Assembly (NCBI GenBank): GCA_017394445.1
Contig: JAFPYT010000056.1
Coordinates: 1 to 33,993, forward strand
Direction of reading: 5' to 3'
DNA: 33,993 nt
Source of the DNA: Bacteroidales bacterium
GTDB lineage: Bacteria; Bacteroidota; Bacteroidia; Bacteroidales; UBA3824
This document shows positions 20,095 to 29,147 of the stretch, one piece after another; within the stretch, counting starts at the first letter, position 1, and every line of letters starts with the position of its first letter. The translations under genes were made by a program, and so were the position numbers. The notes under the pieces were generated by a model, which saw nothing but the letters and a program-made list of their open reading frames with translations, was not told where the DNA came from and made no database searches.

Positions 20095-21447
20095 ATGAAA
20101 AAACTTAGCATATTAATAACGGCGTTGCTGATAACCATCGCGGCAAGTGCGCAGATAACCGACAAGACGCAACTGCCCACCGTTACCAAAGATCAACGAT
20201 GCATAATGATAGACTCAGATGGTAAATTTGATGTATACGAAAAAATCAACAACGAATTGGCAACAGCATCGGAAGCCATTCAAGGCGATGTACTAATAAT
20301 TACCACACAATGTGAGGTTTACAACAAGTTTTTGGCAGACTTTTACAGCCAAAGTCCATATAGCGACAACTGCGTAATACTCTTTCTGGATTATGTAAAA
20401 AACACATACCTCATCACCACTGCCGGCTACCTCAAAGATTACGAAGAATACATCAACTCAAGTTTTGAAGCCGCATTAGAAACTCTCACAGATGATAGCA
20501 CCGACGATGAGTTTTTTGAGGCGTACATAGAATCGGTAGTAGAGAATTGTGCATTAGGAGGAGCCACATCCACTTCAGATAATCACAAATCGGCAGCCGT
20601 TGACCTTCCCGACGACAACTGGGCTAAATACCAGATAGCACAGCGCACCGAGCAGAATCCTTACGTGTTTAAATCCTTCCTTCAAGGCAAACTTACTCAG
20701 ACACAGCTGCAGCTGGCGCTCGAGACTCCCTACGTAGACACCGCCGTAAAGGTATACGACGCGGCAGGTCTTCTCGCCGAAAACGAAATTGCCAAGCTAC
20801 AAAAAAGCATCCACGGGTTTATCAACCGAAACAATATCGACATGGTGGTAGTTACCATCAACCACAACAACAAAACAGATATGAACGGCGAGCTGCCTTC
20901 CGACAATTTCGCTATGGACTTTTACGAGTATAACGATTTTGGCAAAGGCGAGCACTCTATTAACGGCTACGATGGCGTTATCTTGCTTATAGATATGCAG
21001 TACCGCAAATTCAGAATCTTAGACCGTGGCGTTCCTAACGAAAAATGGGGTGTTGCAAGAAGTAATGTGGATAAATATGTACAGAATATGGCGTCAGACC
21101 TCACAGCCAAAAACTATTACGCCGCTATCAACTACTTTATCTATGAGTACGAATCAGACTATCAATACGAAATATCTTTTCCGTGGATAAAATGCTCGAT
21201 ATTTGCGCTCATACTTGGTTTTATACTCTTGATGATAGAAAAGGGCAAATACAAGAATATCCGCAAGGCTACATCAGCAGCCAACTATGTTAAAGAAGGT
21301 TCGTTCCGCCTGACAGTAAAGCGCGACACCTTTGTAAGCACCCACACCACCAAAACCTACGACCCGCCACAGAAATCATCTTCGGGCGGCGGCAGCCACA
21401 GCAGTTCGAGCGGTGGATCGTTCGGCGGCGGCGGCGGCAGTTTCTAA
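20095..21447 (+). CDS. TPM-domain membrane protein, YgcG-like
   Basis: A 450-residue protein with a signal peptide ending ASAQ. The segment about 216-355 (VKVYDAAGLLAENEIAKLQ... GYDGVILLIDMQYRKFRIL) is a TPM (Psb32/YgcG) domain. The first 150 residues carry a similar alternation (DVLIITTQCEVYN... NCVILFLDYVKNTYLITTAGY) and may be a diverged second TPM copy. A membrane segment sits at about 365-382, and the C-terminus is a Gly/Ser-rich tail ending GGGGGSF, as is usual for YgcG-type proteins. TPM domains in other organisms include phosphatase-like and photosystem assembly functions, but this family's role is not known. Probably in an operon with the zinc-ribbon gene. Confidence 0.87.
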   Translation: MKKLSILITALLITIAASAQITDKTQLPTVTKDQRCIMIDSDGKFDVYEKINNELATASEAIQGDVLIITTQCEVYNKFLADFYSQSPYSDNCVILFLDYVKNTYLITTAGYLKDYEEYINSSFEAALETLTDDSTDDEFFEAYIESVVENCALGGATSTSDNHKSAAVDLPDDNWAKYQIAQRTEQNPYVFKSFLQGKLTQTQLQLALETPYVDTAVKVYDAAGLLAENEIAKLQKSIHGFINRNNIDMVVVTINHNNKTDMNGELPSDNFAMDFYEYNDFGKGEHSINGYDGVILLIDMQYRKFRILDRGVPNEKWGVARSNVDKYVQNMASDLTAKNYYAAINYFIYEYESDYQYEISFPWIKCSIFALILGFILLMIEKGKYKNIRKATSAANYVKEGSFRLTVKRDTFVSTHTTKTYDPPQKSSSGGGSHSSSSGGSFGGGGGSF

Positions 21448-21474
21448 GCATATCCGCACAACGGCATAACAAAA

Positions 21475-21506
21475 CAAAGCCCGGTGTCAACGACATCGGG
21501 CTTTTT
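21475..21506. terminator. Bidirectional intrinsic terminator
   Basis: AAAGCCCGGTGTC and GACATCGGGCTTT (one G-U pair) form a 13-bp stem around a 2-3 base loop, followed by T on the plus strand and preceded by A-rich sequence, so it can end both the TPM transcript and the convergent ferredoxin transcript. Confidence 0.85.
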
Positions 21507-21530
21507 AATTTAAATGAAAAAAATACTTTT

Positions 21531-21701
21531 TTATTCTGGTTTGATAGCACCGCAGGGGCAAACATCTGCACAAGCGCCACATTCAACACATTTTTCGGGG
21601 TCGATAGAGTAAACATCGCCTTCCATGATAGCCTCTTGAGGGCACTCGTCCTTGCAAGTACCGCAAGCTTGACATTCGTCTTTTACAATAATATAAGCCA
21701 T
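21531..21701 (-). CDS. 2[4Fe-4S] ferredoxin
   Basis: A 56-residue protein. Two cluster-binding motifs are intact: CQACGTCKDECP (about 10-21) and CVECGACADVCP (about 38-49), i.e. C-x2-C-x2-C-x3-C-P twice. It is the typical small bacterial ferredoxin that carries electrons at low potential for enzymes such as pyruvate:ferredoxin oxidoreductase in anaerobes. The gene is monocistronic: it ends at a bidirectional terminator, and a -7 box TATATTTG lies upstream on the minus strand at 21745-21752. The identity is firm. Confidence 0.95.
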   Translation of the reverse strand: MAYIIVKDECQACGTCKDECPQEAIMEGDVYSIDPEKCVECGACADVCPCGAIKPE

Positions 21702-21744
21702 AATTGTATAAATTTGATTGTTTGTTTTGTTTGTTTTATCAGTG

Positions 21745-21752
21745 CAAATATA
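21745..21752 (-). promoter_or_regulatory. -7 box of the ferredoxin gene
   Basis: TATATTTG on the minus strand, 43 bp before the ATG. The leader between is unusually rich in AAAC repeats. Confidence 0.5.
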
Positions 21753-21811
21753 CGGATAAAAATGAAAAACGGATGAAAAAAAAGGATTTTTTTTTTTGAG
21801 GAAATGTAGAA

Positions 21812-22150
21812 TCAGTTTGGTTGGGCTTCGTTAACAAGCCAAGAGATGTATTCGTCGCTCACGTTACTTATTTCGCTTTTGTCGTAGATTGTCAGGAGTG
21901 TAACTTCGGCATCGTCGGATACATGTACGGCAAGAGTCAGCACTCGTGCGCCACCGCTTTTCCCCCCGCCTTTGGAACTAATGGCAAGACGTATCTTACG
22001 GACGCCCTTGCCTAACTCCGTGCCTTGAAAGGGATTGTCTCTTAAACTATCACAGAGTTCAAGATAATCGTAAGGTAATGATTTGTATTTTTTTGCTAAG
22101 CGTTTGAATATACGTTTAAACTCTTTGCCGAGAATAAGTTTTACCGTCAT
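21812..22150 (-). CDS. RelE/ParE-family toxin
   Basis: A 112-residue basic protein. The N-terminal FKRIFKRLAKKYKSL and the core LGKGVRKIRLAISSKGGGKSGGARV match the RelE/HigB-type ribonuclease toxins of Bacteroidota, and it ends with LLTIYDKSEISNVSDEYI. Such toxins cut mRNA at the ribosome. The start codon overlaps the antitoxin stop by 4 bp (ATGA). It is closely similar in plan to the toxin at 33410-33754, sharing the glycine-rich K-I-R-L-A-I segment. Confidence 0.9.
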   Translation of the reverse strand: MTVKLILGKEFKRIFKRLAKKYKSLPYDYLELCDSLRDNPFQGTELGKGVRKIRLAISSKGGGKSGGARVLTLAVHVSDDAEVTLLTIYDKSEISNVSDEYISWLVNEAQPN

Positions 22151-22401
22151 AACAAACCCTCCGATTTGAGTTCTTCTAAGAATTCTTCTGCGGTAGTCAA
22201 TTTCACCTCACCGCGTTTGGCGCGTTCCACTTCGTCGAGCGCACTAAGAAGAGTCTCCTTAACGTACTTCTTTTGTTTAGCGGTTTTTGGATCATCGGCG
22301 GCAGGCTCTATAAGCTTGTCAGCAAGCCAGCGGCGGTCTTTCATCGGTAACGACAGACCCTGAATATATGTCCAAAGATTGTTGAGTGCAAATGTTGTCA
22401 T
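22147..22401 (-). CDS. Putative antitoxin of the RelE-type module
   Basis: An 84-residue protein from the ATG at 22401; a longer in-frame version from 22440 is rejected because it runs into the -7 box. It begins MTTFALNNLWTYIQGL, has a Lys/Glu-rich middle helix (KQKKYVKETLLSALDEVERAKRGE) and the C-terminal TTAEEFLEELKSEGLL, a type often seen in antitoxins that wrap the toxin. It precedes and overlaps the toxin by 4 bp. Confidence 0.83.
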   Translation of the reverse strand: MTTFALNNLWTYIQGLSLPMKDRRWLADKLIEPAADDPKTAKQKKYVKETLLSALDEVERAKRGEVKLTTAEEFLEELKSEGLL

Positions 22402-22429
22402 AATGCTATTGTTTTTTGGGTTTATGATG

Positions 22430-22461
22430 CAAAGATACACATTATTTGTTATTTCGCCAAC
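22430..22461 (-). promoter_or_regulatory. Promoter of the RelE-type module
   Basis: On the minus strand TATCTTTG (22430-22437) lies 20 bp downstream of GTTG (22458-22461). The -33 part is inside the 3' end of the CvfB-like gene. Confidence 0.55.
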
Positions 22462-23285
22462 TTTATTCCACCTTCTTCAATAACAATAAGATGCTGCTTA
22501 TACAATCCCCCGATTGCCTTTTTAAACACCTTTTTGCTAATGCCGAACACACGCTGAATGTCGTCGGGTGAGGATTTGTCGGAATATGGCAGGTAGCCGC
22601 GGTTGTCTTGGAGCTTCTTATAAATAATCTCTTCGGTAGAATCCACAAGTTTTGCACTTGATTTTTCGAGCATTACGTCGATACGCATATCATCCTCGCG
22701 GATTTTGTTGACATAGCCGTAGGTGTATTCGCCCGAATGTACGGGGCGGAACATCTCCGAATTGTAAATCATTCCCCAGTGGGCATTATCTACAATAACT
22801 TTAAAGCCAAGTTCAGTGCGCTGATGGATAAAGATTTCGACCTTTTCACCATGGTAGTATTCGGGGTCGCGGGGAGAGAGAAACTTATTGAGTTTCTGCG
22901 AACATACAATACGGTTGGTATTTTGGTCTAAGTAAATATAAACAAAGTATCTACGACCAACGCTCGGCTTATCTTTCTGCTCGCTAAACGGCAAGAGAAG
23001 GTCTTTTTCTAAACCCCAGTCGAGAAATGCGCCCACCTTCGAAGTCTGCACACATTCGAGCCAAGCGAACTGCCCCACATGAGCCACCGGCACATCGGTA
23101 ATAGCCACAAGGCGGTCTTCTGAGTCGGTGTAGACAAAAGCGTCCACCTCGCTGCCCACCTTCATATCTGGTGTAACGTAGCGTTTGGGCATAAGTATTT
23201 CGCCGAGGTCTTCGCCGTTGAGATAGATGCCATTGTCGCTCTGACGCAAAACCTGCATCTTGTTGGTATATCCTATTTCAATCAT
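22449..23285 (-). CDS. CvfB-like S1-type RNA-binding protein
   Basis: A 278-residue protein with two or three S1-like beta-barrel regions (about 1-60, 65-135 and 140-210; for example VGQFAWLECVQTSKVGAFLDWGLEKDLLLPFSEQ) and a C-terminal winged-helix region (about 225-278, SSPDDIQRVFGISKKVFKKAIGGLYKQHLI). This order is that of the conserved virulence factor B (CvfB/YitL) family, RNA-binding proteins that affect gene expression in Gram-positive bacteria. It starts 2 bp after the cvpA-like gene and is probably co-transcribed with it. The target in Bacteroidota is unknown. Confidence 0.9.
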   Translation of the reverse strand: MIEIGYTNKMQVLRQSDNGIYLNGEDLGEILMPKRYVTPDMKVGSEVDAFVYTDSEDRLVAITDVPVAHVGQFAWLECVQTSKVGAFLDWGLEKDLLLPFSEQKDKPSVGRRYFVYIYLDQNTNRIVCSQKLNKFLSPRDPEYYHGEKVEIFIHQRTELGFKVIVDNAHWGMIYNSEMFRPVHSGEYTYGYVNKIREDDMRIDVMLEKSSAKLVDSTEEIIYKKLQDNRGYLPYSDKSSPDDIQRVFGISKKVFKKAIGGLYKQHLIVIEEGGIKLAK

Positions 23286-23287
23286 AT

Positions 23288-23857
23288 TTATCTATTGTTT
23301 TTAGTGTCGTTGGGGTAATCCATGTATTGATATGTGCTCTCGTCCACATTTTTCTTAAAATCGAGATACGGGAAAATAGAAGTGATAAGCCATATACTTG
23401 CTGCCGAAAAACGACTTTTTTTAGCATTGTCGGGAAGGAAAGGAGAATGTTCTTCGATGGTAAACAAAGTTACCAAATAAACTGCGGTGATAAAGAAATA
23501 TTTCATTCCGCCAAAAATAGCACCTAACACACGGTTGGTTAATCCTTTCGACAATTCCATAATATGCCTATAAACTATAGCACTGATTTTCATTGTAAGA
23601 TAGATAGCACCCACAAACAATACCGCCACTATCATCATTGCCACCAAATCGTGCGAAGGTTTGTTGGCATCAAGAGCATTGTGTATAAATTTGGCAATGT
23701 TGACGCAGATAGTAAGGCCAACAAGCAGTGTAAACAGAGATATACTTTGAACAATAGCACCTTGACAATATCCTCTATAAGCACCAAATGCTATCAAGAA
23801 TATCATGATGATATCAAATAAATTGATTAGAAGTTTAATTTCAACCGACTCTGGCAT
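23288..23857 (-). CDS. CvpA-family inner membrane protein
   Basis: A 189-residue protein with four predicted membrane segments (about 12-30, 36-56, 72-92, 108-128), including the CvpA-family FDIIMIFLIAFGAYRGYCQGAI at the N-terminus and TNRVLGAIFGGMKYFF in the middle. CvpA is needed for colicin V production in E. coli and for envelope functions elsewhere; the precise role is uncertain. It is upstream of and nearly contiguous with the CvfB-like gene. Confidence 0.88.
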   Translation of the reverse strand: MPESVEIKLLINLFDIIMIFLIAFGAYRGYCQGAIVQSISLFTLLVGLTICVNIAKFIHNALDANKPSHDLVAMMIVAVLFVGAIYLTMKISAIVYRHIMELSKGLTNRVLGAIFGGMKYFFITAVYLVTLFTIEEHSPFLPDNAKKSRFSAASIWLITSIFPYLDFKKNVDESTYQYMDYPNDTKNNR

Positions 23858-23926
23858 AATAAATTAATTTTATTCACCGTAAAATTACATATTTTTATTT
23901 ATAGTGTACACAAATTACGTTAATTT

Positions 23927-24577
23927 TTAGGGATTTTTCCAAAAATTGTTTACACCATCGGGGATTGGTGCAAATTCATAACCGAGAGTGCCAAAATACT
24001 CTAATGTCTGCCTAAGGGCAAAACGCTGCCGAGGTTCCGCCTTAATATTATCGTGAAAGACAATAATCGACCCCGAAGTGGTGTTGCGTTCAACGTTTTT
24101 CCAGCATTGTTCGGGGGATAGACGGCGGTTGTAATCTTCGGAAAGCACATCCCAAAGCACCACTTTTTTCTCTTTATTAATAATGCGAGCCTGAGGTTTG
24201 CGCAGTATGCCGTGCGGTGGACGGAAAAGTTTAGTTTTGATATACTCGTCGGCAAGGTGCACATTCTGCACATACTCCTTAATTTTGGTTCGGCTGCCTT
24301 TGAGATGGTTGAACGTATGGTTTCCCACACTGTGTCCGCCCTTAATAATCTGCTGATATATATCAGGATAGCGTTGTACATTTTCGCCCACGCAAAAAAA
24401 AGTGGCTTTTGCGCCAAACTCGGCAAGCATTTCAAGCGTTCCGGGAGTTAGCTCAGGAATAGGGCCGTCGTCGATAGTGATATAAATCACCTTGCGACCC
24501 TCTTCGGGATTAATCTTCCAGAGAAAATTCTTAAAAAACTGCCTTAAAAAATTTGGCGGATGTACTATAATATCCAT
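23927..24577 (-). CDS. Polysaccharide deacetylase (NodB-type)
   Basis: A 216-residue carbohydrate esterase family 4 enzyme that removes N- or O-acetyl groups from glycans. All core motifs are visible: TIDDGP (34-39) with the catalytic base and a metal ligand, HTFNH (87-91) with the two metal His, FRPPHG (118-123), VLWDVLSEDY, and FHDN (about 174-177) with the catalytic His. No signal peptide is evident, so it may act in the cytoplasm or stay membrane-associated through the aromatic N-terminus. The start ATG is 1 bp after the DUF2723 stop, so the two genes form an operon. Confidence 0.94.
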   Translation of the reverse strand: MDIIVHPPNFLRQFFKNFLWKINPEEGRKVIYITIDDGPIPELTPGTLEMLAEFGAKATFFCVGENVQRYPDIYQQIIKGGHSVGNHTFNHLKGSRTKIKEYVQNVHLADEYIKTKLFRPPHGILRKPQARIINKEKKVVLWDVLSEDYNRRLSPEQCWKNVERNTTSGSIIVFHDNIKAEPRQRFALRQTLEYFGTLGYEFAPIPDGVNNFWKNP

Positions 24578-24578
24578 C

Positions 24579-27500
24579 TTACAACTGATTAGGATCGATC
24601 AAATAGAGATAGATGGCAATCACCTGCTGACGGTTTTGTGGAAGGGTTTGATACCACTGACCAAACGCCGGCGAGTTCATATCCATACTCTCAAACTTAA
24701 CAATCTCGGGGAATGTGGCAATAATGTCGGCAAACTTCTTGGCGTAAGCACGTGCATTTTCAGTGTCGTGATTTTCGCTCATAATGCGCACAATCTCGTG
24801 CGAAAAAGCGGCAGCACGGTAACGGTCTTCCTGCACTGTTGCCACCTGATCTTCATTGAGCGAGTTGAAATATACAAGTTCTTGACACGTTTGATTAACC
24901 ACAACGTCAATTATTTCGCGAGCCTTATCATTGTCGCCCATACGGTAATAAAGGTCGGCAAGGAAAATATCATAAAACGATGGCGCAACACACTCAAACG
25001 GCATCACCTCGTAGCATTTTGCCAATACTTGACGAGCCTTGTCGGTTTTGCGTTGGTCGATAAGTTTTGAAGCAAGGCGTAGGAAATTGTTCTTGACATT
25101 CATCAGCATACGCAAGTTGTTTTCGTCGAGATAAACCCGCGGGTCGTTGATGCCGCCCCACTGAAATTTCTCCATCACATTCTTGTAAAGGATATCAGAA
25201 TTGATAGAGCCCTTGTCGCCGTTGTCGCTTGTGGTTTTAATCGGAACCACACGGTAGGTGAAACCATCAAGACGGAAATATGCATCAAGGTTCTGATACG
25301 ATTCGCTGCCCACTGTAATTGCAAAATATACAGGACGTTCCCAATTGTTTTGAGCCAGAATATCCAGCACCATCAACTGTCCTTTGCGGATATAGTTGCC
25401 AGGGTGAGTCCATTTTACAGCATCTACTATTAATGCAGAATCCTCGGCAGGAACTGTTCCGTTTTCTATAACTTTCTTTTTATCAACAGGTAGCAAAAAC
25501 TTAAATGTAGGAGCAAAATCAGATTTTTCGCCACCCTGCGATGTTAGTTTTGAATAATCGCTATCGTCGGCAATAAACGAAATAACACTCTTCAAAGGTG
25601 CATGAGCATCGCAAACCTGACGCAAAAGAGCATCAGTTGAGGTCTTCAACTGCTTTATAGCATCGCTATTAATTCCATATTGCTGAGGATTGGTATTCAA
25701 TGTGTTGACCAACGCTGCAAACTTAGAAAACTGTCCCACTTGACGGTTAACAATTGCCTCGTAGTCGGCTTGATGTTTGGTTTTAAAGTCAGAATTAGAA
25801 AGAATGTTAACCAAATTACTATACAACTGCTCGTACACAGGTTTAAACTCGGCATTAACCTCAAATTTTTCGTTAACCAAAAGAGCGTCTTGCTTGCTGT
25901 AATACACAAGGTCGCGCGTTCCAGCCACATATTGGTCATGCGTTAGGCTAATGGGCAGCGGAGCAGACTCGTAAGCGCGGCGTTTCATTTGGTCGGCATA
26001 CCAGTCGGTGTTGATATATGCAAGGTTTACCACACGCACATCGGTACGGTAGCCCTCCACCTCCTGCACATACCAGAGCGGGAAAGTATCGTTGTCGCCA
26101 TTGGTAAAGAGAATGGCGTTAGGCTCGCACGAATCCAAATAGTTTTTAGCAAAATCGCGTGCGGTGTAACGGTGCGAACGGTCGTGGTCGTCCCAGTTTT
26201 GACATGCCAAAAGCACCGGCGAAACAAGGCAGATAGCAGAAACTGAATATGCAACTAACTTATTATCTTTCACCTTGTTTTCAAGCATCTTATAAAGGAA
26301 CGCTACACCTAAGCCTATATAAATTGCAAATGCATAAAACGACCCGGCAAAAGAGTAATCCCTTTCGCGCGGCTGATAGGGAGTTTGATTAAGGTAAACG
26401 ATAATTGCCACACCAGTGAAAATAAAGAAGAGCATCACCACCCAGAAATAGTTTTTGCCTTCTTGATTTTCGCGAAGCATAAAAATCATACCTAAAATAG
26501 CCAGCAAAAGCGGAATAAAGAAATACTTGTTGTTACCCTTGTTTTCTTTGATATTGTCGGGCAAGAGGTCTTGATTGCCAAGGCGGGCATTATCAATAAA
26601 ACTTACACCCGAAATCCAGTTGCCGTTCATCACATTACGGTCGTTGCCCTGAATATCGTTTTGCCGTCCCACAAAATTCCACATAAAATAACGCAGATAC
26701 ATATAGCCAATCTGATAATTAAAGAAGAATTTGAGGTTTTGGGCAAAAGTTGGCTTTATGTCGGTGTTTTCGATATCCGCCCAATATTTATAACCTCTAA
26801 TGTGCGTTGGGTCTGGACTATACATACGCGGAAAAACAGTTGTGCTTTCGGGGTCATAATGTCTAATGGATTTGTAGTCTACCACCTCGTAACGGCCGTT
26901 GCGTTGAATATAAGTGGGACTTCCGTTTTCGTAACTTACCAAAGGCGAATTGAAATATTCACCCGAAACGAGCGGACGGTCGCCATACTGCTCTCGATTG
27001 AGGTACGACTGAAGCGAGAAAACATTATTAGGGTTATTCTCGTCCATAGGCGGGTCGGCTGCGCTTCGTATGCATATCATCGCAAACGACGAATATCCAA
27101 TAATAATAACTGTTACACAGAGAATTATGGTATTGAGCACAGGTTTAGCCTTTTTGTAGGTGTAATAAAGACCAAACACAAGCGCACCCAAGCCAAGAAT
27201 AGCGTAAATAATTGTGCCAGTGTTGTATGGAGCACCAAAGCCGTTGGTAAACATCAATTCAAACATCGACGCTACCCAAACCACACCGGGTATTATTATA
27301 TAAAGTATGCCGCCAAGTATGAGGGTAGAAATCACAAAGGCTTTAATAACACCTTTAACGTCGGTTTTGTATTTTTTGAAATAATATACAAACACGATTG
27401 CCGGAACTGCCAACAAGTTAAGCAAATGCACACCAATCGAGAGACCCATCAGGTAAGCAATAAGCACAAGCCAGCGGTTGGCATAAGGTTCGTCGGCGCA

Positions 27501-28001
27501 ATCTTCCCATTTAAGTATGCACCAGAAAACCACAGCGGTAAACAGGCTCGACATAGCATAAACCTCACCTTCAACTGCCGAAAACCAGAATGTGTCGGTA
27601 AATGCAAAACTCAAAGCTCCCACAATGCCGCAGCCCATTATAACAACAGCCTTAGCCATAGGCACTTGATTGCTGTATCCGCAGATAATTCGTTTAGCGA
27701 TATGTGTAATGCTCCAATAGAGGAACAAAACGGTGAATCCCGATGCCAACGCGCTCATACAGTTGATCATAACGGGCACTTTGGTAACGTCTCCAAAAGC
27801 AAAAAGCGAGAAGAAACGTCCGAGAATCATAAAGAGAGGTGCTCCCGGCGGGTGTCCCACTTCTTGGCGGAATGCGGTAACGATAAATTCGCCGCAATCC
27901 CAAAAACTTGCAGTTGGCTCAATAGTAAGTATATAGCAAAGCGTAGCCACGGCAAACACCGCCCACCCTGCTATTTTATCAATAAATTGAAAATTTTTCA
28001 T
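24579..28001 (-). CDS. DUF2723 multi-pass membrane glycosyltransferase-like protein
   Basis: An 1140-residue protein. The first about 600 residues contain some 12 membrane segments with the DUF2723 start: LTIEPTASFWDCGEFIVTAFRQEVGHPPGAPLF, in which the acidic pair near the first loop resembles that of protein O-mannosyltransferase/GT-C enzymes. A large soluble C-terminus (about 640-1140) contains NGDNDTFPLWYVQEVEGYRTDVRVVNLAYINTDWY and TPR-like helices. DUF2723 proteins are common in Bacteroidota and are thought to be GT-C type glycosyltransferases of protein or surface glycans; the substrate is unknown. The next gene downstream is a polysaccharide deacetylase (1-bp gap), which fits a role in envelope glycans. 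A -7 box lies at 28026-28033. Confidence 0.9.
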   Translation of the reverse strand: MKNFQFIDKIAGWAVFAVATLCYILTIEPTASFWDCGEFIVTAFRQEVGHPPGAPLFMILGRFFSLFAFGDVTKVPVMINCMSALASGFTVLFLYWSITHIAKRIICGYSNQVPMAKAVVIMGCGIVGALSFAFTDTFWFSAVEGEVYAMSSLFTAVVFWCILKWEDCADEPYANRWLVLIAYLMGLSIGVHLLNLLAVPAIVFVYYFKKYKTDVKGVIKAFVISTLILGGILYIIIPGVVWVASMFELMFTNGFGAPYNTGTIIYAILGLGALVFGLYYTYKKAKPVLNTIILCVTVIIIGYSSFAMICIRSAADPPMDENNPNNVFSLQSYLNREQYGDRPLVSGEYFNSPLVSYENGSPTYIQRNGRYEVVDYKSIRHYDPESTTVFPRMYSPDPTHIRGYKYWADIENTDIKPTFAQNLKFFFNYQIGYMYLRYFMWNFVGRQNDIQGNDRNVMNGNWISGVSFIDNARLGNQDLLPDNIKENKGNNKYFFIPLLLAILGMIFMLRENQEGKNYFWVVMLFFIFTGVAIIVYLNQTPYQPRERDYSFAGSFYAFAIYIGLGVAFLYKMLENKVKDNKLVAYSVSAICLVSPVLLACQNWDDHDRSHRYTARDFAKNYLDSCEPNAILFTNGDNDTFPLWYVQEVEGYRTDVRVVNLAYINTDWYADQMKRRAYESAPLPISLTHDQYVAGTRDLVYYSKQDALLVNEKFEVNAEFKPVYEQLYSNLVNILSNSDFKTKHQADYEAIVNRQVGQFSKFAALVNTLNTNPQQYGINSDAIKQLKTSTDALLRQVCDAHAPLKSVISFIADDSDYSKLTSQGGEKSDFAPTFKFLLPVDKKKVIENGTVPAEDSALIVDAVKWTHPGNYIRKGQLMVLDILAQNNWERPVYFAITVGSESYQNLDAYFRLDGFTYRVVPIKTTSDNGDKGSINSDILYKNVMEKFQWGGINDPRVYLDENNLRMLMNVKNNFLRLASKLIDQRKTDKARQVLAKCYEVMPFECVAPSFYDIFLADLYYRMGDNDKAREIIDVVVNQTCQELVYFNSLNEDQVATVQEDRYRAAAFSHEIVRIMSENHDTENARAYAKKFADIIATFPEIVKFESMDMNSPAFGQWYQTLPQNRQQVIAIYLYLIDPNQL

Positions 28002-28025
28002 ACTTTATGTTTTTGAATCAAGGTG

Positions 28026-28033
28026 CAAAGGTA
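28026..28033 (-). promoter_or_regulatory. -7 box of the DUF2723/deacetylase operon
   Basis: TACCTTTG on the minus strand, 24 bp upstream of the ATG at 28001, in the 60-bp gap after the esterase gene. It suggests these two genes are transcribed separately from the ABC/esterase pair. Confidence 0.5.
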
Positions 28034-28061
28034 TAGTATATTTTTATTAATACCTATTATT

Positions 28062-29147
28062 TTACTTCTTTTTTCCAAGCACACTTGTTTGAATAAAATA
28101 TGAAAGATACCTTGCATTATCGCTTTGACGTTTGGCAGAAGGGTGATAATCAGCACCATATCCAAGCGAGTCGTCTTGTTCTTGAAAATCAAAACGATAA
28201 AGACGCGAATCGTTTTGGCGGAAAAGAGTGGATATAGTGTTGGTGATAGCGTCACTAAGCAACTGACCATCTTCGTAATGCAGCATAGGACTATTGCACA
28301 TTACTATTTTAGCTGTTGGATAATGTTTGCGAATAGATTTAATAAAGGCAACGTATGCCACTGTAAATTTTTCCTTATCGTATCCCGGAGTGCTTAAATC
28401 ATTAGTACCCAGGCAAACAACCACTACATCAGGTTTAGAATCAGTGAAAGCCCATTTAGTAACGGTGTCGTTAATCAAAGCATATTCGTAAACACGGGGC
28501 ATAGGCCATTCCGAGCCAGCGGGATTATCATTGTAGTTGCGGTAAACTCCTATGCCTGAGCGTGCTACCACCATTGTTTCAGCGTCGAGAGTTTTGGCGG
28601 TAATACCGGCAAACGATTTGGCAAAATTGCTTGTGCTGTCGGCAAAATGTTCTTCTGGATTGTTGCTTTCTACGCCGTAGCCGCAGGTGATAGAATTGCC
28701 AATAAACTCAATTTTAAGTTTCTTGCGCACAGGTTTCAACACCTTGGCATTATTGTCAACAACAAAACCCTTGATTTCGGGACTGCAAAAAATGCCTTCG
28801 GAAATGAGCATTATCCTTACTGAATGGTTGCCTGAGGAAAGGTTTTCAGCAAGGGTTATTTCGGTAAACGGCTCTGACGAACCATTGTAAGTGTCGAATT
28901 TTTGATATGCGCCGCCGTCAACGCTCTTTACGAAATATCCAGCCGAGGGTTTCAACTGTACACGGCACGAACTACCTGTAAACCAAATAGAAAATGCTGT
29001 TCCGGGATAACTGAAACTGGCACTGCCGTTGTTGGCAACATAGCGGCCTTCGATAAGCACGTTAGGGTCGGTAACGCTAACAAATTTTTGTGCAAAACCT
29101 GTGGCGCAGATTACAGCAAAAGCCAAGGAGAGTAGAATTTTTTTCAT
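28062..29147 (-). CDS. SGNH/GDSL esterase, CE2-like
   Basis: A 361-residue secreted esterase. A signal peptide ends near FAQ (about 19). Residues about 25-135 form a beta-sandwich as in carbohydrate esterase family 2; the SGNH domain follows with GNSIT (150-154, nucleophile Ser152), GTND (247-250) and DYHPS (333-337, catalytic Asp/His). CE2 enzymes deacetylate xylan or mannan oligosaccharides, so the probable substrate is an acetylated plant or microbial glycan. The start overlaps the ABC transporter stop by 4 bp (ATGA). Confidence 0.9.
   Translation of the reverse strand: MKKILLSLAFAVICATGFAQKFVSVTDPNVLIEGRYVANNGSASFSYPGTAFSIWFTGSSCRVQLKPSAGYFVKSVDGGAYQKFDTYNGSSEPFTEITLAENLSSGNHSVRIMLISEGIFCSPEIKGFVVDNNAKVLKPVRKKLKIEFIGNSITCGYGVESNNPEEHFADSTSNFAKSFAGITAKTLDAETMVVARSGIGVYRNYNDNPAGSEWPMPRVYEYALINDTVTKWAFTDSKPDVVVVCLGTNDLSTPGYDKEKFTVAYVAFIKSIRKHYPTAKIVMCNSPMLHYEDGQLLSDAITNTISTLFRQNDSRLYRFDFQEQDDSLGYGADYHPSAKRQSDNARYLSYFIQTSVLGKKK

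Noticed and set aside
26571-28016. Plus-strand 481-codon open frame opposite the DUF2723 gene
   Set aside because: It is antisense to a clear membrane protein with family motifs, and its own translation shows no recognisable domain.
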